The notes beneath the pieces were generated by a model. That model was not told where the DNA came from. It was given only the letters and a program-made list of their open reading frames with translations, and did no database searches. A stretch of 64,000 bases of DNA. It comes from Tetrahymena thermophila SB210. Lineage: Eukaryota; Ciliophora; Oligohymenophorea; Hymenostomatida; Tetrahymenidae. Location: positions 62,001 to 126,000 of the forward strand of contig NW_002476246.1 in assembly GCF_000189635.1 (NCBI RefSeq), in the 5' to 3' direction. Positions 1 to 13,600 of the stretch are shown here, in pieces; the first letter of the stretch is position 1, and each line of letters opens with the position of its first letter. A program made the translations under genes and the position numbers.

Positions 1-3000
1 AAAATATATAAAATAGTTCAAATAGTTATTAATTAATAAATAAATAATTATCTTACCAAATGTAAAATTTGAGATTAGTTAGGAATTTATAGTTACCAAA
101 CGCTGTACCAAAAGTAGAAGCTCCATCATCCCCAATTTAATTTTAGCTTTTATATATGTAAATCACATTTTATTAAAAATTTAAGACATTTTATAAATTT
201 AATTTTTTTTAATTCAGCTTGAATAAAACGCTTAGAAATAATATTTTTTTAAAGTTATAAATAATTTAAATTTACCTTATTACAAATTCTAAATTTGTAA
301 GTTGAGTGCAGTTACTCAAGCCTAATCCAATATTTTATGCTCCTTTATCACCTATTTTATTGCCCCTTTTCAAAAAAAGTAAATTAATTTATTAACAATT
401 TAAATTTATTTTGAAATTTAAATCAAAACTAAAAAAAATAATTAAAACTTTTTTTAAGTTATCAATGAATAAATAAATAATTATTTTACCAAATGTAAAA
501 TTTGAGACTATTTAGGAATTTGCAATTACCAATTGCTGTACCAATAGTAGAAGCTCCATCATCCCCAATTTAATTTTAGCTTTAATATATGAAAATCACG
601 TTTTATTAAAAATTAAAGACATTTTTTTAAATTAAAGTATTTTTAATTCAGTTTAAATAAAAAACTTTTCAAAAATAATAAATAAAATATACCCTATGTT
701 AAATATTAAATTAGTAAGTTGAATACAGTTACTCAAACCTAATCCAATATTTTATGCTCCTTTATCACCTATTTTATTGCCCCTTTTTAAGAAAGTAAAT
801 TAATTAATTATCTATGAAATTTAAATTAAAATATATATAATAATTCAAATTTTTTTTAGTTATCAATAAACTAATATAAAATTATTTTACCAAATTGAAA
901 AGTTGAGATTTGTAAGGAATTTACAGTCACAAAGTGCTTTGCCAATAGTATAAGTCCCATCATCCCAAATTTAATTTTAGCTTTTATGCAAATCAAGTTT
1001 AATTAAAAATTTAAGACATTTTTTTAAATTAAAGTATTTTGAATTTAGTTTAAATAAAAAAATAATAAATAAAATTTACCTTAAATCAAATATTAAATTT
1101 GTAATTTGAGTACATTTTTTTAAGCCTAATCCAATATTTTAGGCTCCGTCATCTCCAATTTTATTTCCACTTTTCAAATAAAATAAATAGTTAAATTAAT
1201 TATTTAATTTTCATTTATAATTTAATAAAAACATAAACTTAATCTTACTAAATCCAAACTTAGAGATTTACAAGGAATTTACAGCTACCAATAGCACTAC
1301 CAATAGCAGAAGCTCCATTATTTCCAATTTAATTCAATCTTTTATTAATAAAATAATAAATAAATAAATATATCCATCCATACATACACAAATAAAAAAA
1401 CTAATAAATTAAAATTTTTAAAATTTAAGTTGAATAAAAATGAATAATTTAAATTTAAAAAAAATATTTACTCCATTTGAATATCTAAATTCTTAAGTTG
1501 ATTACATTTACTCAAACCTAATCCAATATTTGATGCTCCCTAATCAGAGATTTTATTTTGCCTTTTCAAATAAAATAAATTAAATTATTAACAAACTTAT
1601 TATTTTAAACTAATCTTAAAAATAAAAACTTCATTAAGTTTTTTTTAGGCTATCAAAATTGTAAAATTAAAATTACCTAAGACAAAATTTTAAACTAATA
1701 AGTAACTGTAAGTTACTTAATGCTATTCCAAAACAATAAGCTCCTCCATCCCCAATTTAATTATTACTTTTATAATAAAAAATAATATGCTATTAAATAA
1801 ATTTATTATGCTTTATTTGATTAATTTAAAAAATATTAAAAATAAAAAAATGAAAAATAAATCAAAATTAATTACCATAGTGCAATTTTTAAATTCTTAA
1901 GTAATTAACAGCTACCTAGTTCTTAACAGATAGCTGATGTTCCTTCTTCTCCAATTTAATTGTTACTAATAAAACATAAGATAATATATAAATAAAAATT
2001 ACTGACAACTAAAAAAATGTTTAAAGATTAAATAGATTAAAAAATTTATTAAATTGTCTAAAATTAATTTAAATTTATCCTTAAAAAAAAGTAAAATTAA
2101 TTAATTACGAGAGGTTAATATCTAGATGAGTCAACATTTTACAACTACTTAATATCTTACTTATAGAAAATGCACCTTCTTTTCCAAATAAATTAGCACT
2201 TTTTAAGTTTTTATTTACAATTAGATGTAAAATTATATTGAAAAATAATTTTTTTATTTATTAACGATAATCAATAAAGTTTACACTGCATTTAAAGTTA
2301 AAGTTGTGAGTTTAGTACAACTACTAATACCTTCTGCAATACTCAATATCCCTCTGTCACCTATTTTATTTTTCCTTTCCAAAAAAATATATTTAATAAA
2401 CAATTTATATGATTTTTTAACAATATAATAAATATAACTGAATAAATTTAATAGAATTGAAATAAAATTACCAAAGCTGCAGATTTAAGTTACTAATCGT
2501 TTAGCATCTATGTAATAATTCGCAAATCCAAATTACACCTCCATCTCCTAATAAATTTCCACTTTTATTATAAAATAATATTGAATTTATTTTATTTTAG
2601 ATAACGGAAAGTTGTAATGAGTTTTGAAAGATGAACTTAATTATATTAAAAAATAAATACATAAATTAAAAAAGGTTTACTCTAAATTTAGCTATAAACT
2701 GTTAAGATTAATTAGATTGCTCATAGTTTCTTCTAATAGAATATTTCCTTAAGCTTCAATATCATTTAATCTTTCAAATTAAAAATAAATCAATCAAATA
2801 CCAATAGTTAGTTCTATTTTACCTAAGCTCTTGAAAATCTTCAGATCCTTTGTAAAAAATACTTTGGAAAAACTAAATTTGACAATATATTTAATCATTG
2901 CTATTTAAATAAAATTAAAAAAAACTATTATTTTAATTTATTTAAATGATTAAATCAACATATAAACTAATATTTTTTTTAATATAATTTAAAAAGCAAA

Positions 3001-6000
3001 ATTATAACTTTTAGCTTTTTATAAATGGTAGAAATAACTAGGGTTATAAGATAATGTTATAATTTATTAAACAACTTATTCGCTATATTAGGATATATTT
3101 AAATTAAAATAAATTTACCTCACATTATTATCAGTTTCAACAAAGTCCTTTATGTAGGAATATTAATTAAATAATTGACTTATCTAATCATCTGAAATAT
3201 TTTCTTTACTATATTTCAAATTGATAATAAAAATTAATTATGCATTTTAAGATAATAAAGTTAAATGATTACTTAAGATTTAATACTAAAGATTCTAATT
3301 TTTAGCATTATACTAAAGAATTGTTAAGCTAAGCAACTTATGTATTGTTAAGAGTACAATTTCTATTTATTTTATAAATAATAACAAAGGAATTTAATTT
3401 ATGAATAAATTAACGAATGAATGAAATTTTATTTATTTTTAATTTTACAATAAAAAAGAGAAAAAATTTTAAAATATTTATTTTTTTTAAAAAAACATTG
3501 TTTGTTTTGAAAAATTTATAATTAAATATGAATGAATAAATATTTATATTGATCTATCTCTTACTTTAACTGTAAGTCAATACTAGTTAGAGCTTTCAAG
3601 TCAGATTTCATTAACTTTTTTATTTAAAAAAAAGATTTTATAATAATAAATAAAATTAATAATGATGAATACATCTTATAGAATATTTAAAGAGTTATTC
3701 TATTACTCCATTTTTTTTTATATATTTGCCATTTATGTTTCTTTGATTATTTGTTAATTAATTAATTATGATCAGAAATTAATAATTTTCATAATCTATA
3801 TACTTATTTAATTTTTACAGATTCTCCTTTTTTAGCTCCCATAAATAAATATATTAACACCAATTTTTTAATTTGAATTAATTAACACCTAAAAATTTAA
3901 AAACCAAAAATAATTTTAATTAAAAAAAGAAAAAAATAATACATAAACTGCCATTTAATTAATCAAACATTTATATATTAACATTTTAAATATATAATAA
4001 AATATTTATATTCTATTATTTAAATATTTAATATTTATTCATCCTTTTTTCGTCACTTGTTTATTATCATGAGAAATTTATTTCAAATACAACTAATCTT
4101 TTAGATTTAAGACACTTACTTTTTACTTTCAATTGATACGATTCAAATATTTAGTTATAACTTTTATTATCATTATGAGTAAATTTCAAAAAAATATTAA
4201 ATTAAAATTTATTTCTTAAATTAATATATAAAAAAAAATAAGTTGAGTAAAAAATGTAAAGAAAAATAAACCAAATAAAAAGTAATCAAATAAATTAAAA
4301 GAGCTTTATTTTTTTAAATTAGCATTTATAATTAAAATTATCATAATCCAAAACAAATAAACTCTTTTTACCAAAGATCAAGTTTCAAATTTAAGAGATT
4401 AGTGCAATTATTTAAAGCAGTACCTAAGCCTAATGCACCAATTGCACCAATTAAATTGATACTTTTTAAATATTGTAGAAAAAATATATAATTAATAAAC
4501 TAATTAGAAGGAAAAAATAAAGAAAAAGTATGAAATGATAAGATTAATTAATTAATAATAAAAGCAAAAGTTAAAAATAAAATAATGAGTTAAATTAACA
4601 AAGAAAGAACAAAAAAAAGCAAACACAATAAAAATTAGAGGAAAAGTAAATCAAATAAATTAAAAGAATTATATTGTTATAAATTAGTTTTATAATAAAA
4701 AATATCACAATCCAAAACAAATAAACTGTTTTTACCCAAGTTTAAGGGTCAAATTTGAGAGATTGATGCACTTTGCTAAAGCAGAACCTAAGCCTGTTGC
4801 ACCCATTTCACCAATTTTATTAATACTTTTTAAATATTAGAGAAAAGATATTTAATTAATTAGTTTATTAGAAGGAAAAAATGAAGAAAAAATATGAAAT
4901 AATAAAATTAATTAATAATAAATGCAAAAGTTGAAAATAGAATAATGAGTTAAATTAACTAAGAAAGAAGAAAAAAAGCATGCACAATTAAATGAAAAAT
5001 AAATTAAAAATACTTTAAAGTTTTAAATTAGTTTTTATAATTAAAAATATCATAAATCCAAAACAAATAAATTCTTATTACCATAGGTCAAGTGTTAAAT
5101 TTGAGAGATTAGTACAATTGGCTAATCCAAAACCTAAGCTTGATGCACCAACTGCACCAATTTAATTGACTCTTTTTAAATATTGAAGAAAAAATAAATA
5201 ATTAATTAGTAAATTAGAAGGAAAAAATGAAGAAATAATATGAAATAATAAGATTAATTAAAAAGAAAATCAAAAGTTAAAAATTAAATAATGAGTTAAA
5301 TTAATAAAGAAGGAAGAAGAAAAAAAAGCAAGCACAATAAAAAATAAAAAAATAAATCTAATAAATTAAAAGAGCTTTATTGTTTTAACTTAATTTTTAA
5401 AATGAAAAACATCACAATACAAAACAAATAAACTCTTTTTACCCAAGGTCAAGTGTCAAATTTGAGAGGTTAGTGCAATTTGCTAAAGCAGAACCTAAGC
5501 CTTATGCACCAATTGCACCAATTTAATTTTCCCTTTTTAAATGTTGAAGATAAAAAAAAATTAATTAGAAGGAAAAAATGAAGAAACAATATGAAATAAT
5601 AAGATTAATTAATAATAAAAACAAAAATTAAAAATAAAATAATTGAAAAAAAGAAGAAAAAAAGCAATCACAATAAAAAGAAAAATAAATAAAATAAAAT
5701 AGCTTTATTGCTTTAAATTAGTTTTTATAATTAAAAATATCATAATCCAAAACAAATAAACTCTTTTTACCCAAGGTTAAGTGTTAAATTTAAGAGATTA
5801 GTACAATTTGTTAGAGCAGAACCTAAGCTTGATGCACCAACTGCACCAATTTAATTTTCACTTTTTAAAAGTTGAAAAAATAAAAAATTAATTTGTTAAT
5901 TAGAAGGAAAAAATGAAGAAATAATATGAAATAATAATATGAATTAATATTAAATTAAAAGTTGAAAATAAAATAATGTGTTAAACTCAAAAAAAAAAAA

Positions 6001-6530
6001 GAAGAAAAAAAACACAATAAAAAAAATATAAATCAATTAAATTAAAAGAGCTTTATTGATTTAAATTAATTTTTATAATAAAAGATATCACAATCCAAAA
6101 CAAATAAACTATTTTTACCTAATGTCAAGTATTAAATTTGAGAGATTAGTGCAATTTTCTAAAGCAAGACCTAAGCTTGATGCACCAACTGCACCAATTT
6201 AATTACGACTTTTTAAATATTGAAAAAAAATATATAGTTAATTGGTTAATTATAGGAGTTAAATTAACAAAGAAAAAAGAAAAAAAAAGCAAGCAAAAGA
6301 AAAAGAAAATCAATCAAATAAATTAAAAGAGCTTTATTGTTTTAAATTAGTTTTTATAATAAAAAATATCTCAATCCAAAACAAATAAACTCTTTTTACC
6401 GAAAGTCAAGTATCAAATTTGAGAGATTAGTACAATTTGCTAAAGCATAACTTAATCCTGATACATCTTCATCACCAATTTAATTGCAGCTTTTTAAAGA
6501 TTATGATGAATGAATGCTGTTAATTCTCAT
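1..6530 (-). CDS. Leucine-rich repeat (RNI-like) protein, one LRR per exon, 3' end beyond window
   Basis: Read on the minus strand with TAA/TAG as Gln, about 23 short exons each encode one 30-residue LRR of the form NxIGxxGAxxLGxALxxCxNLxxLxLxL. Clear examples are 4736-4825, 4372-4461, 5082-5171 and 57-146. Exons are almost always exactly 90 nt, begin after AG and end before GTAA, and break codons after the second base, so any exon can be dropped or copied without a frameshift. I place the start at the ATG on 6530-6528, which reads MRINSIHSSQSLK directly into the first LRR (exon 6400-6530). Such LRRs form curved solenoids that bind proteins; no partner is evident. It is unclear whether the 3209-4371 gap is a long intron or separates two genes. 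No signal peptide or kinase domain is seen in the window. Confidence 0.72.
57..2770 (-). repeat. LRR array 1: alternating pair of LRR exon types
   Basis: Exons of 90 nt are visible at 57-146, 276-365, 490-579, 693-782, 891-980, 1080-1169, 1249-1338, 1472-1561, 1677-1766, 1876-1965, 2109-2198, 2285-2374, 2472-2561 and 2681-2770. Odd- and even-numbered exons resemble one another (NQIGDDGASTFG versus NKIGDKGAQNIG), so near the left edge the copied unit is a two-exon dimer of about 360-430 bp. Similarity decays toward 2770. Less certain exons follow at 2823-2900 (78 nt) and 3119-3208 (90 nt). Confidence 0.75.
3209..4371 (-). other. Gap between the two LRR arrays
   Basis: This 1.16-kb AT-rich stretch has no LRR motif and no convincing open frame on either strand. 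It is either one long intron, since the exons on both sides share phase 2, or the space between two LRR genes. I could not find a clean ATG for a downstream gene or a TGA-terminated last exon for an upstream one. Confidence 0.4.
4260..6490 (-). repeat. LRR array 2: seven tandem exon+intron units of about 280-365 bp
   Basis: LRR exons lie at 4372-4461, 4736-4825, 5082-5171, 5443-5532, 5771-5860, 6119-6208 and 6400-6489 (the last merges with the start exon). The introns between them are also recognisably the same sequence: each carries a stretch like 'aaaacaaataaactcttttt' before the exon and 'aattagaaggaaaaaatgaa' after it. The whole exon-intron cassette was therefore copied, with spacings of 364, 346, 361, 328, 348 and 281 bp. 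The encoded repeats are of the IGAxGAxGLGxAL / NCTNLSNL type. Confidence 0.8.
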
Positions 6531-7667
6531 ATTTTAATACCCCTTCCCCACAATTTTAAAATGAAAATTTAGGTGTTAAAGCCATATTTTTTCTAAAGAA
6601 TTTAATTAGGAGTGGCCTTAATTAATGAGGAATTACAGTAATTAGTTAATTAGAAGGTAGAAATAAAGAAAAAATATGAAATAATAAGATTTATTAATAA
6701 TAAAAGCAAAAGTTGAAAATAAAATAATAAGTTAAATTAACAAAGAAAGAAGAAAAAAAATTAAGTACAATAAAAACAAAAAGAAAAATAAATCAAATAA
6801 ATTAAAAGAGTTTAATTTTTTAAATTAATTTTTATAATTAAAAATATCATTGTCCAAAGCAAATAAACCGTTTTTATCAGTTAGTGCTAATAGCAAAAAT
6901 TGAAAAAAAATATAAAATAATAAAAAATTAAGAATGAATAATGAATAATGAATAATTAAAAATTGAAATGAAAATTAAGTTAAAATTGCAAAAAAATATT
7001 TGTATAAATAAAATCAATGAATTTTGATGTGAATTTCTATTAGAAAAATTATATAATAAATAAATTGAAAGTTAAATATATAAAAAATATTATAAAAACC
7101 ACAAATTAAAAAATACTTTATATTAATATGGAGAACCTAATGAGATTAAAGTGAAGAGTTTAAAAACTTTTTTTATTAATATAAATAAATTCAAAGGATA
7201 TTGTTAAAAAAATAAATAATTACTTCTTCTAATTCTTCATAATATTTAATCTATTATATCATTTATTTTTATTAAAAATATTCAATACTAATTTATGGAA
7301 TTTAATTATAAATAGATAACAAAAGCAAATAAAATATGATAATTATCAAATATTAATTTATAAATTTGCTTTTATTAAGAGATATAATAAAAAAATTAAT
7401 TTAACATTCATTATTAAATTTAATATTTTAAAGATTTTAATTTTTTTAAAACTAAATATAATCAAAAGCTAAATCTTAGTAAAGAATCATTAATTTATAA
7501 GAATTGTAAATATTTAAAAATATTTCAAATATATTTGATAAAACAATTATTTTTTGTTGGCTTTTATATAAATTGAACAAATAATAAATATTACTAAAAT
7601 TAACAAAAATATCTAATTTAAATGAATAATTTTTTTTTAATAGTATTAATTAAAAAATAATATTTTA
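6531..7667. other. Intergenic region upstream of the LRR gene, with a truncated cassette copy
   Basis: From 6531 to about 6640 is sequence absent from the other array-2 cassettes, including the pyrimidine-rich 'taccccttccccacaa'. It should hold the 5' leader and promoter of the LRR gene. From about 6640 to 6890 an intron-type piece of the array-2 cassette reappears without an LRR exon ('aattagaaggtagaaataaa' ... 'aaagcaaataaaccg'). From 6900 to 7667 I see only AT-rich sequence. Confidence 0.5.
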
Positions 7668-10600
7668 TCAATCATCATCGCTTTCTTTTTTCATTTCTAT
7701 ATTCACCTAATCTTCTTTTAATGTTTCTCCAAAGGCTTCAATATAAAATTTGCTTTTAGGTTTTTCTTCAGTGCGAGAAGTATTTGTTTAGTTATTTTCA
7801 TTTTGTATCAAATTATTATCAGAATCTTGCTTTTTATGTAAGTTAAAAAGAGATTCTAGGTTGTCTTTCTATTTATTATCTCTTAAATTTGTATCTTCCT
7901 TTTCTTATTGTATAAGTTTTGATGACTCTAAAAAGTTTGCCTCTGTTTTTTGCTGAGTAGGATTCTCTTGATCTACTAGTTATTAAAATTAGCTTCTGTC
8001 AAAAATATGTCTATACTCTTCAACTATTGTTGTTTAAGAAATTTATTTAACTTAATTTTGCATTATAATAATGAATATACTTACCTAGTCTCAGTTCATA
8101 TGCTTCGATATATATTTTTTTCTTTTTTTGAGGGTCTAATGCAGCGAATTTTTTACATAAAAATAATAACTTTTCCTTGACTTCAGGTTTCATTTATTTC
8201 TTGTTTTTTTCTTCATCTTTGACAAACTTCTTAAAGTATGATATTTTTGCTGATAAAGTCTTAACCAATTATTATAAAGATTATTTGATCTTTGGAAGAT
8301 AGCCACCTATGATTTTATTTAGAAGCTTGATAAGGAACCAAGCATTAATGGCCACAATCAGTACTAATGCACTGTATACAAAGTAGGGGTATTTATTTTA
8401 GTACATAAATAAACCAAGAAGGACTGTTAGAGCACATATATGAGTAGAATTAACATCAATTTCATTTACATCTGATTCTAAGTATGGATGAATTATCATT
8501 GCAAGTAAACCATAAGATGTGATTACTACAAATACCAATATAGCTTTTGTATTTATACTTTAAGAATAAAAGTTCAAAGCAAGAATGATTGCTAGTTTCT
8601 CAGCCATTTTAATGAATTCCCAGTAAAATGCATGGGTTTGATATTCTTTATATAGAAAACCATACTTAAGCTTCACTTCTATAGAATCTAAATTTTGTCT
8701 ATTTCTTCTCAATAATATAAATAGTATACCTGGCAATATGATCATCCAAATCAGCAGCATTGGTACTATTAAAATCAGAGCATAGAAAATATGTTCTTTG
8801 TTATAGCAAATAAATGAAACATTAGACAAAATATATTCTGTATCACCTATTTCTCTACACGATAATAAGGCAATTATTTAAGCAACTAGATCTGGCTGAA
8901 CGTATATAATTAAGAACATAATAGCTGTAGCTAAAATATACCAAGGAAACTACTCTTTTTTGCTATTATTCTTATCGGCTGTCGACTTCTTATATAAAAA
9001 GTATAAAAGCATACAAAATAAGAAAATTGCCATATATATAAAGGGTATTAAAACAGAAAACAGAAGCCTTAAATAAATAATTGGTATTGAAGAGTTCATT
9101 TCTTGCAATGCACAGTCAAGAGAGTTCATTGTCTACTTCAACGGTTAACCAACAGATTAAGGGAACTCAAAAATACCTATAATAAAAAAAAATTAATTAA
9201 AATACAATTTTATGAAAAAAATAAAAAAATTATACCAGAAGGAATACTTAAATTGAAAGTTGCTATAGATCCAACAATCTATACATAATTTGTTAACATT
9301 TTTATGTATACACCAGATTTTTCTTCATCTGTTCTTATTATCTTTTATTTTTATTACCTTTCCTTTATTTAATTTTATGTTTTTTATTTAGTAATAGTAC
9401 TAAAAGACTATAATTCTGTTTTTTGATTTGGAGTTAGATTTCTTTATAAATATTTATTACTACATTTTTTTTATAAATTTTTTTAAATAGTCAAAAAAGC
9501 AGCTCTTTCTTTTAGCTAATCTACATCACCTTTTATAGCAAGACACATTGATATTAATGTCCATATTGTCATTAAGACAACGATCCATATATTCCCTTTT
9601 ATTTCACTACATTTAGTACAAGAATATTTAGATGATTTTGCATATGATTCTCCCCAATAATTCCCATAAATCTATTTTAATCAAATATTAATTTTTAAAT
9701 TTAAAATTAATATAAATAAATAAATAAATTTGATAAAGGAATTACATCGCATTCTTCACAAAGTGCTCCAATATGACCTTCATAGCAAATATTATCACCA
9801 TAATCTCCTCCAGCGCAATTATCCGGTAAATTTGAGCAACTAATTATTAAGCTACTAAAATGCGATTTACGCCAATATCCTTTATTTGCCACGACATTTG
9901 TTCCTCCATTACATGTAGCTCCTGTCGGACAATCTTAGCAATTCTCAACGTTGAATGAATAATAATTTACTGGGCATTATTAGCATTGAGTGACTTAACC
10001 AATTTATGCTATTTACTCACCAGGGCCGCATAGCCTGAAGTTAATAAGTATGTTAAAAGTGTAGTTTTGAATAAAATTAGCTTGCTAGCTATCAACAACA
10101 TAAATTTATTTAGAGCTGAATTATATGTAAGCAGAAGATCCTGGCTTACCTACTAGAGTTATGTTTTCAAAATTAAAAGCTTGTAATTATTTATTATAAC
10201 TTGCTTAAATGCTTCCATCAATCGAATACTGGATTATATTAGGTGTTTTAGGATCAAAAGCAACACTTAGTTTATATGTATCATAATCTTCTTATGTAAT
10301 CGGATAAATAACTTCATCTTTGTCATTTAAAAGTACAAATTGTATATTAGTTAAATTGGCACCACTCCTGAAATCATTTATTACTATTTTGTTTTCCTCT
10401 AGCATTCCTAAGTTTATTTTCAGAAATTCATCCATATTACTTACTTTAAGCTTAGAAGGGTAAGAGATACTATCATTTCCATAAATGGTTCCTGTATTAC
10501 TATCTATAATGTTATTTTTTTGAGTGTTAATTGAGATATTTTGTTAAAAGATTCCTCCTCCTATACTTGCTTAATTATGAATGATTTGAGAATTAACTAT

Positions 10601-13600
10601 TTATATTGTTTATTTAAGAGAATTCATGACATCAGAATCAACATAAATAGCTCCTCCTCTAGATTTACATGAATTTTTAACAAATGAACTGCCTTAAAGA
10701 GTAAGATCAAATTTCTTTAAATAATTTTTGAATATTAAATTTAATTTAAAATAAAAATTTTAGATAATTTACATCCTACTATAAAGCTTTTAAGTAGAGA
10801 GCACCTCCATCATTTTAAGATATGCAACTCATAAACTATGTATTTGAAATGGTATTTGTATTGTTAATTCCTTCTATGTATATGGCCCCACCAAATGAAG
10901 ACTTTATTAATATTCATTTTAGATTAAATAAATTAAAAATAAATTATTTTACATCTATTTTTTAAAATATGGTATCATCTATGGATATTGTACTTTATAA
11001 AAGCTAAATTGCTCCGCCATTGCAATTTGACTTACAACTTGTACCAATAAAAGAACTCTTTTATTATATGCTAACAGTTGATTATTAGCAAATAATTAAA
11101 GAAGCACCAATAGGACTAGGGTTAGAGTAAATATCTTATTATAAAGTTCTTCTGTTGGTTGCAGCTTAAACAACATTATTAAATGAGACATTTTGAAGTT
11201 AAATATTACTTTAAAGTGTATAAATTGCACTGTTAGTAAATACGCTATCTTCAAATTTGGTGTTAGAAATAGTAATATTAGATGAAGTTGAGCTAATAAG
11301 AAGAGGTAAAACAGAATTAAAGGATTAAATTTTGATGTTAGAAAATTTAGATTCTTAAATTTTCAAAGATGATTTTTATAAATTTACCAAAGTGGCTTAT
11401 TATTAAAGTCCTTTATATTTTGTAATATATTATTATTAAGGTTCTGTATTTGAATCAAACTGTTCAGAGGTAATTGTGGGAATTTAACTAAATTAAAGAT
11501 TAGAATTTGAAACATCTATGAATTAATTCTCTGTTACCCCAAATATATTTTTGATAAAACCGCCTTAGAATTTTATTTCATTTTAAACCTTACTTTTGCC
11601 TATCTAATATTTTCTAGATATTAAATTTAATAAAAATATTTTAACTATTATTGTTATATTTTATGAAATATTAAAGGTTTTTTAATCAAATCTTTAAAGG
11701 AATAAATAAATAAATAAATAAATACTCTTATCCAATAGTAGATGCGAACTATGATAGTGTATACAGATTACTAAATTAGCAATTTTGGCAGTCAAATTAG
11801 AGCTATTAACCACCTGAATCTATGTAAATTGCTCCTCCATCTAATAAGGCATATCCCTCGCTAAATGTTGTATCAGAGATGCTAACTTAAAATAATTATC
11901 CAAAAGAAATTAAGTATAAAAAAGATCCTTTTATGGCTGTAGCTTAGTTGAAATTTGATTTTTATATTTTAATAACTTCGGCTTTAGCATTCAACATAGC
12001 ACCATTTTATTAGAACATAGGTGAAGTTTTATCTTGAGGAAATGTAAAATTTCTAAACTAAACAGTGTCTAAAGTAATCTAATTAGCTTGAATATAAATT
12101 AGGCCATATTCAGAATTACTATTAGAATTATAAAATTATGAATTCTTTATTAGAACATTTCCGACATAATTTTAAATCCAGAGAGCTGATGTAGAGTAAG
12201 TTAAGGTGAATTAAATACTTTGTAAAGTAATATTTTAAAATAAGCAATTATCAATTGTTATTTCTAAATTGTAATCACTTTATAATTGGAATGGTACTGC
12301 TTGAGTATTTTTTGAATTTTAATATAAAAGTAAATTTTAAAATACTCCATCTTTTAAATTTAGGATAGCTTATTAAATGTTGTTGTTTTACACTATCATT
12401 AGTATAGTGTCTTATGCTTTTTTATTAATAATTTTAATTTAATTTAAATTAATGGTTTAAATATCGATCAACTAGAGACATCCGTTTGTCTACTAATTAG
12501 GTATTTTAATTAAGTAATCATCGTCATTAATGCATTAAAAGATATTGTAAAATTGTTTGCATTTTAAAATAATCCTAATTTTATATCAAAATGATTAATC
12601 AACATGGTATTTGAAGCTGAAATTGTAGCTATTTTCATTGTTTAGAAGTATGAAGCTCCAATCAAATCATTATTATTTTTTGTTAATAAAGAATTATTTT
12701 TGAATTATATAACATCTAAATGTAATTCATGATTTGGATTGACTCTCATTGAATACAAAGCATCAAAGAATAAATACTCTGTTTTTGCTTAAAAGTAATT
12801 ATCATAAACGTTTAAATCTTAAAAAGAAAAGACTTAATTCGTCTAATCTAGACTGGAGACACAAGAAAATATTATTTTCTTACAAAAAGTATTGTTATTC
12901 ACTGTCATATTATTTACATTAAAATTCCCTGAAGAGAAAAGGGCAGATATCTTTTCATCATTATCTGGATCATCACTATTACTAGAACAGATGTTATTAG
13001 AAAGAGTAATATTTGAAGCAAGTACTTTGAGATCAGATTCTTAAGTTAATATACTAAAACTGTCGCCAAGAATACAATCAGTTAATGAAAAATTATTAAA
13101 ATTTATCTAATAAATTTTATTTTTGAAAATATTTTTAATTTATCAATAAATAAATAAGTAAAAAGTAAATAAATAATAATTAATGAATTACATTTGTAAC
13201 ATTAAAGTATGTTAGAATAGATTTATGATTAGAGAAATCTTCATTAGAAATTGAATAATTAAATACATTTAAAATACTGCTATCAGAGTAAATAGACTAA
13301 CAACTTTTAGGGGCACTTGTTTAAGTATAAAGATAGAGCTATATATTATTGATGTATACATTATTTTCTATATTAGCAAAATAAAGGCCACAATTACTGT
13401 TTTCATTGTCTAATCCAAAATAGATAATGATATCTTAAAATCCTACTTAATTATAATTTTGAAACTCTAAGAGATTTTAGTACTATAAAGTGGCGTATTA
13501 TCCAGGTATTGAACTTTTAAAGTTTAATGAAATAATGCTATTGAAATCGAAATTCATAAACTTTGGATTTAAACCTAGAATGCTATGAGGTTTAACTAAA

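Noticed and set aside
6535-6556. Telomere-like C-rich string 'taccccttccccacaa'
   Set aside because: Not a run of the ciliate CCCCAA repeat; only two C4 groups.
1-6900. CRISPR-like array
   Set aside because: The regularly spaced repeats are LRR exons with homologous introns; the spacing is too long and the repeats code for protein.
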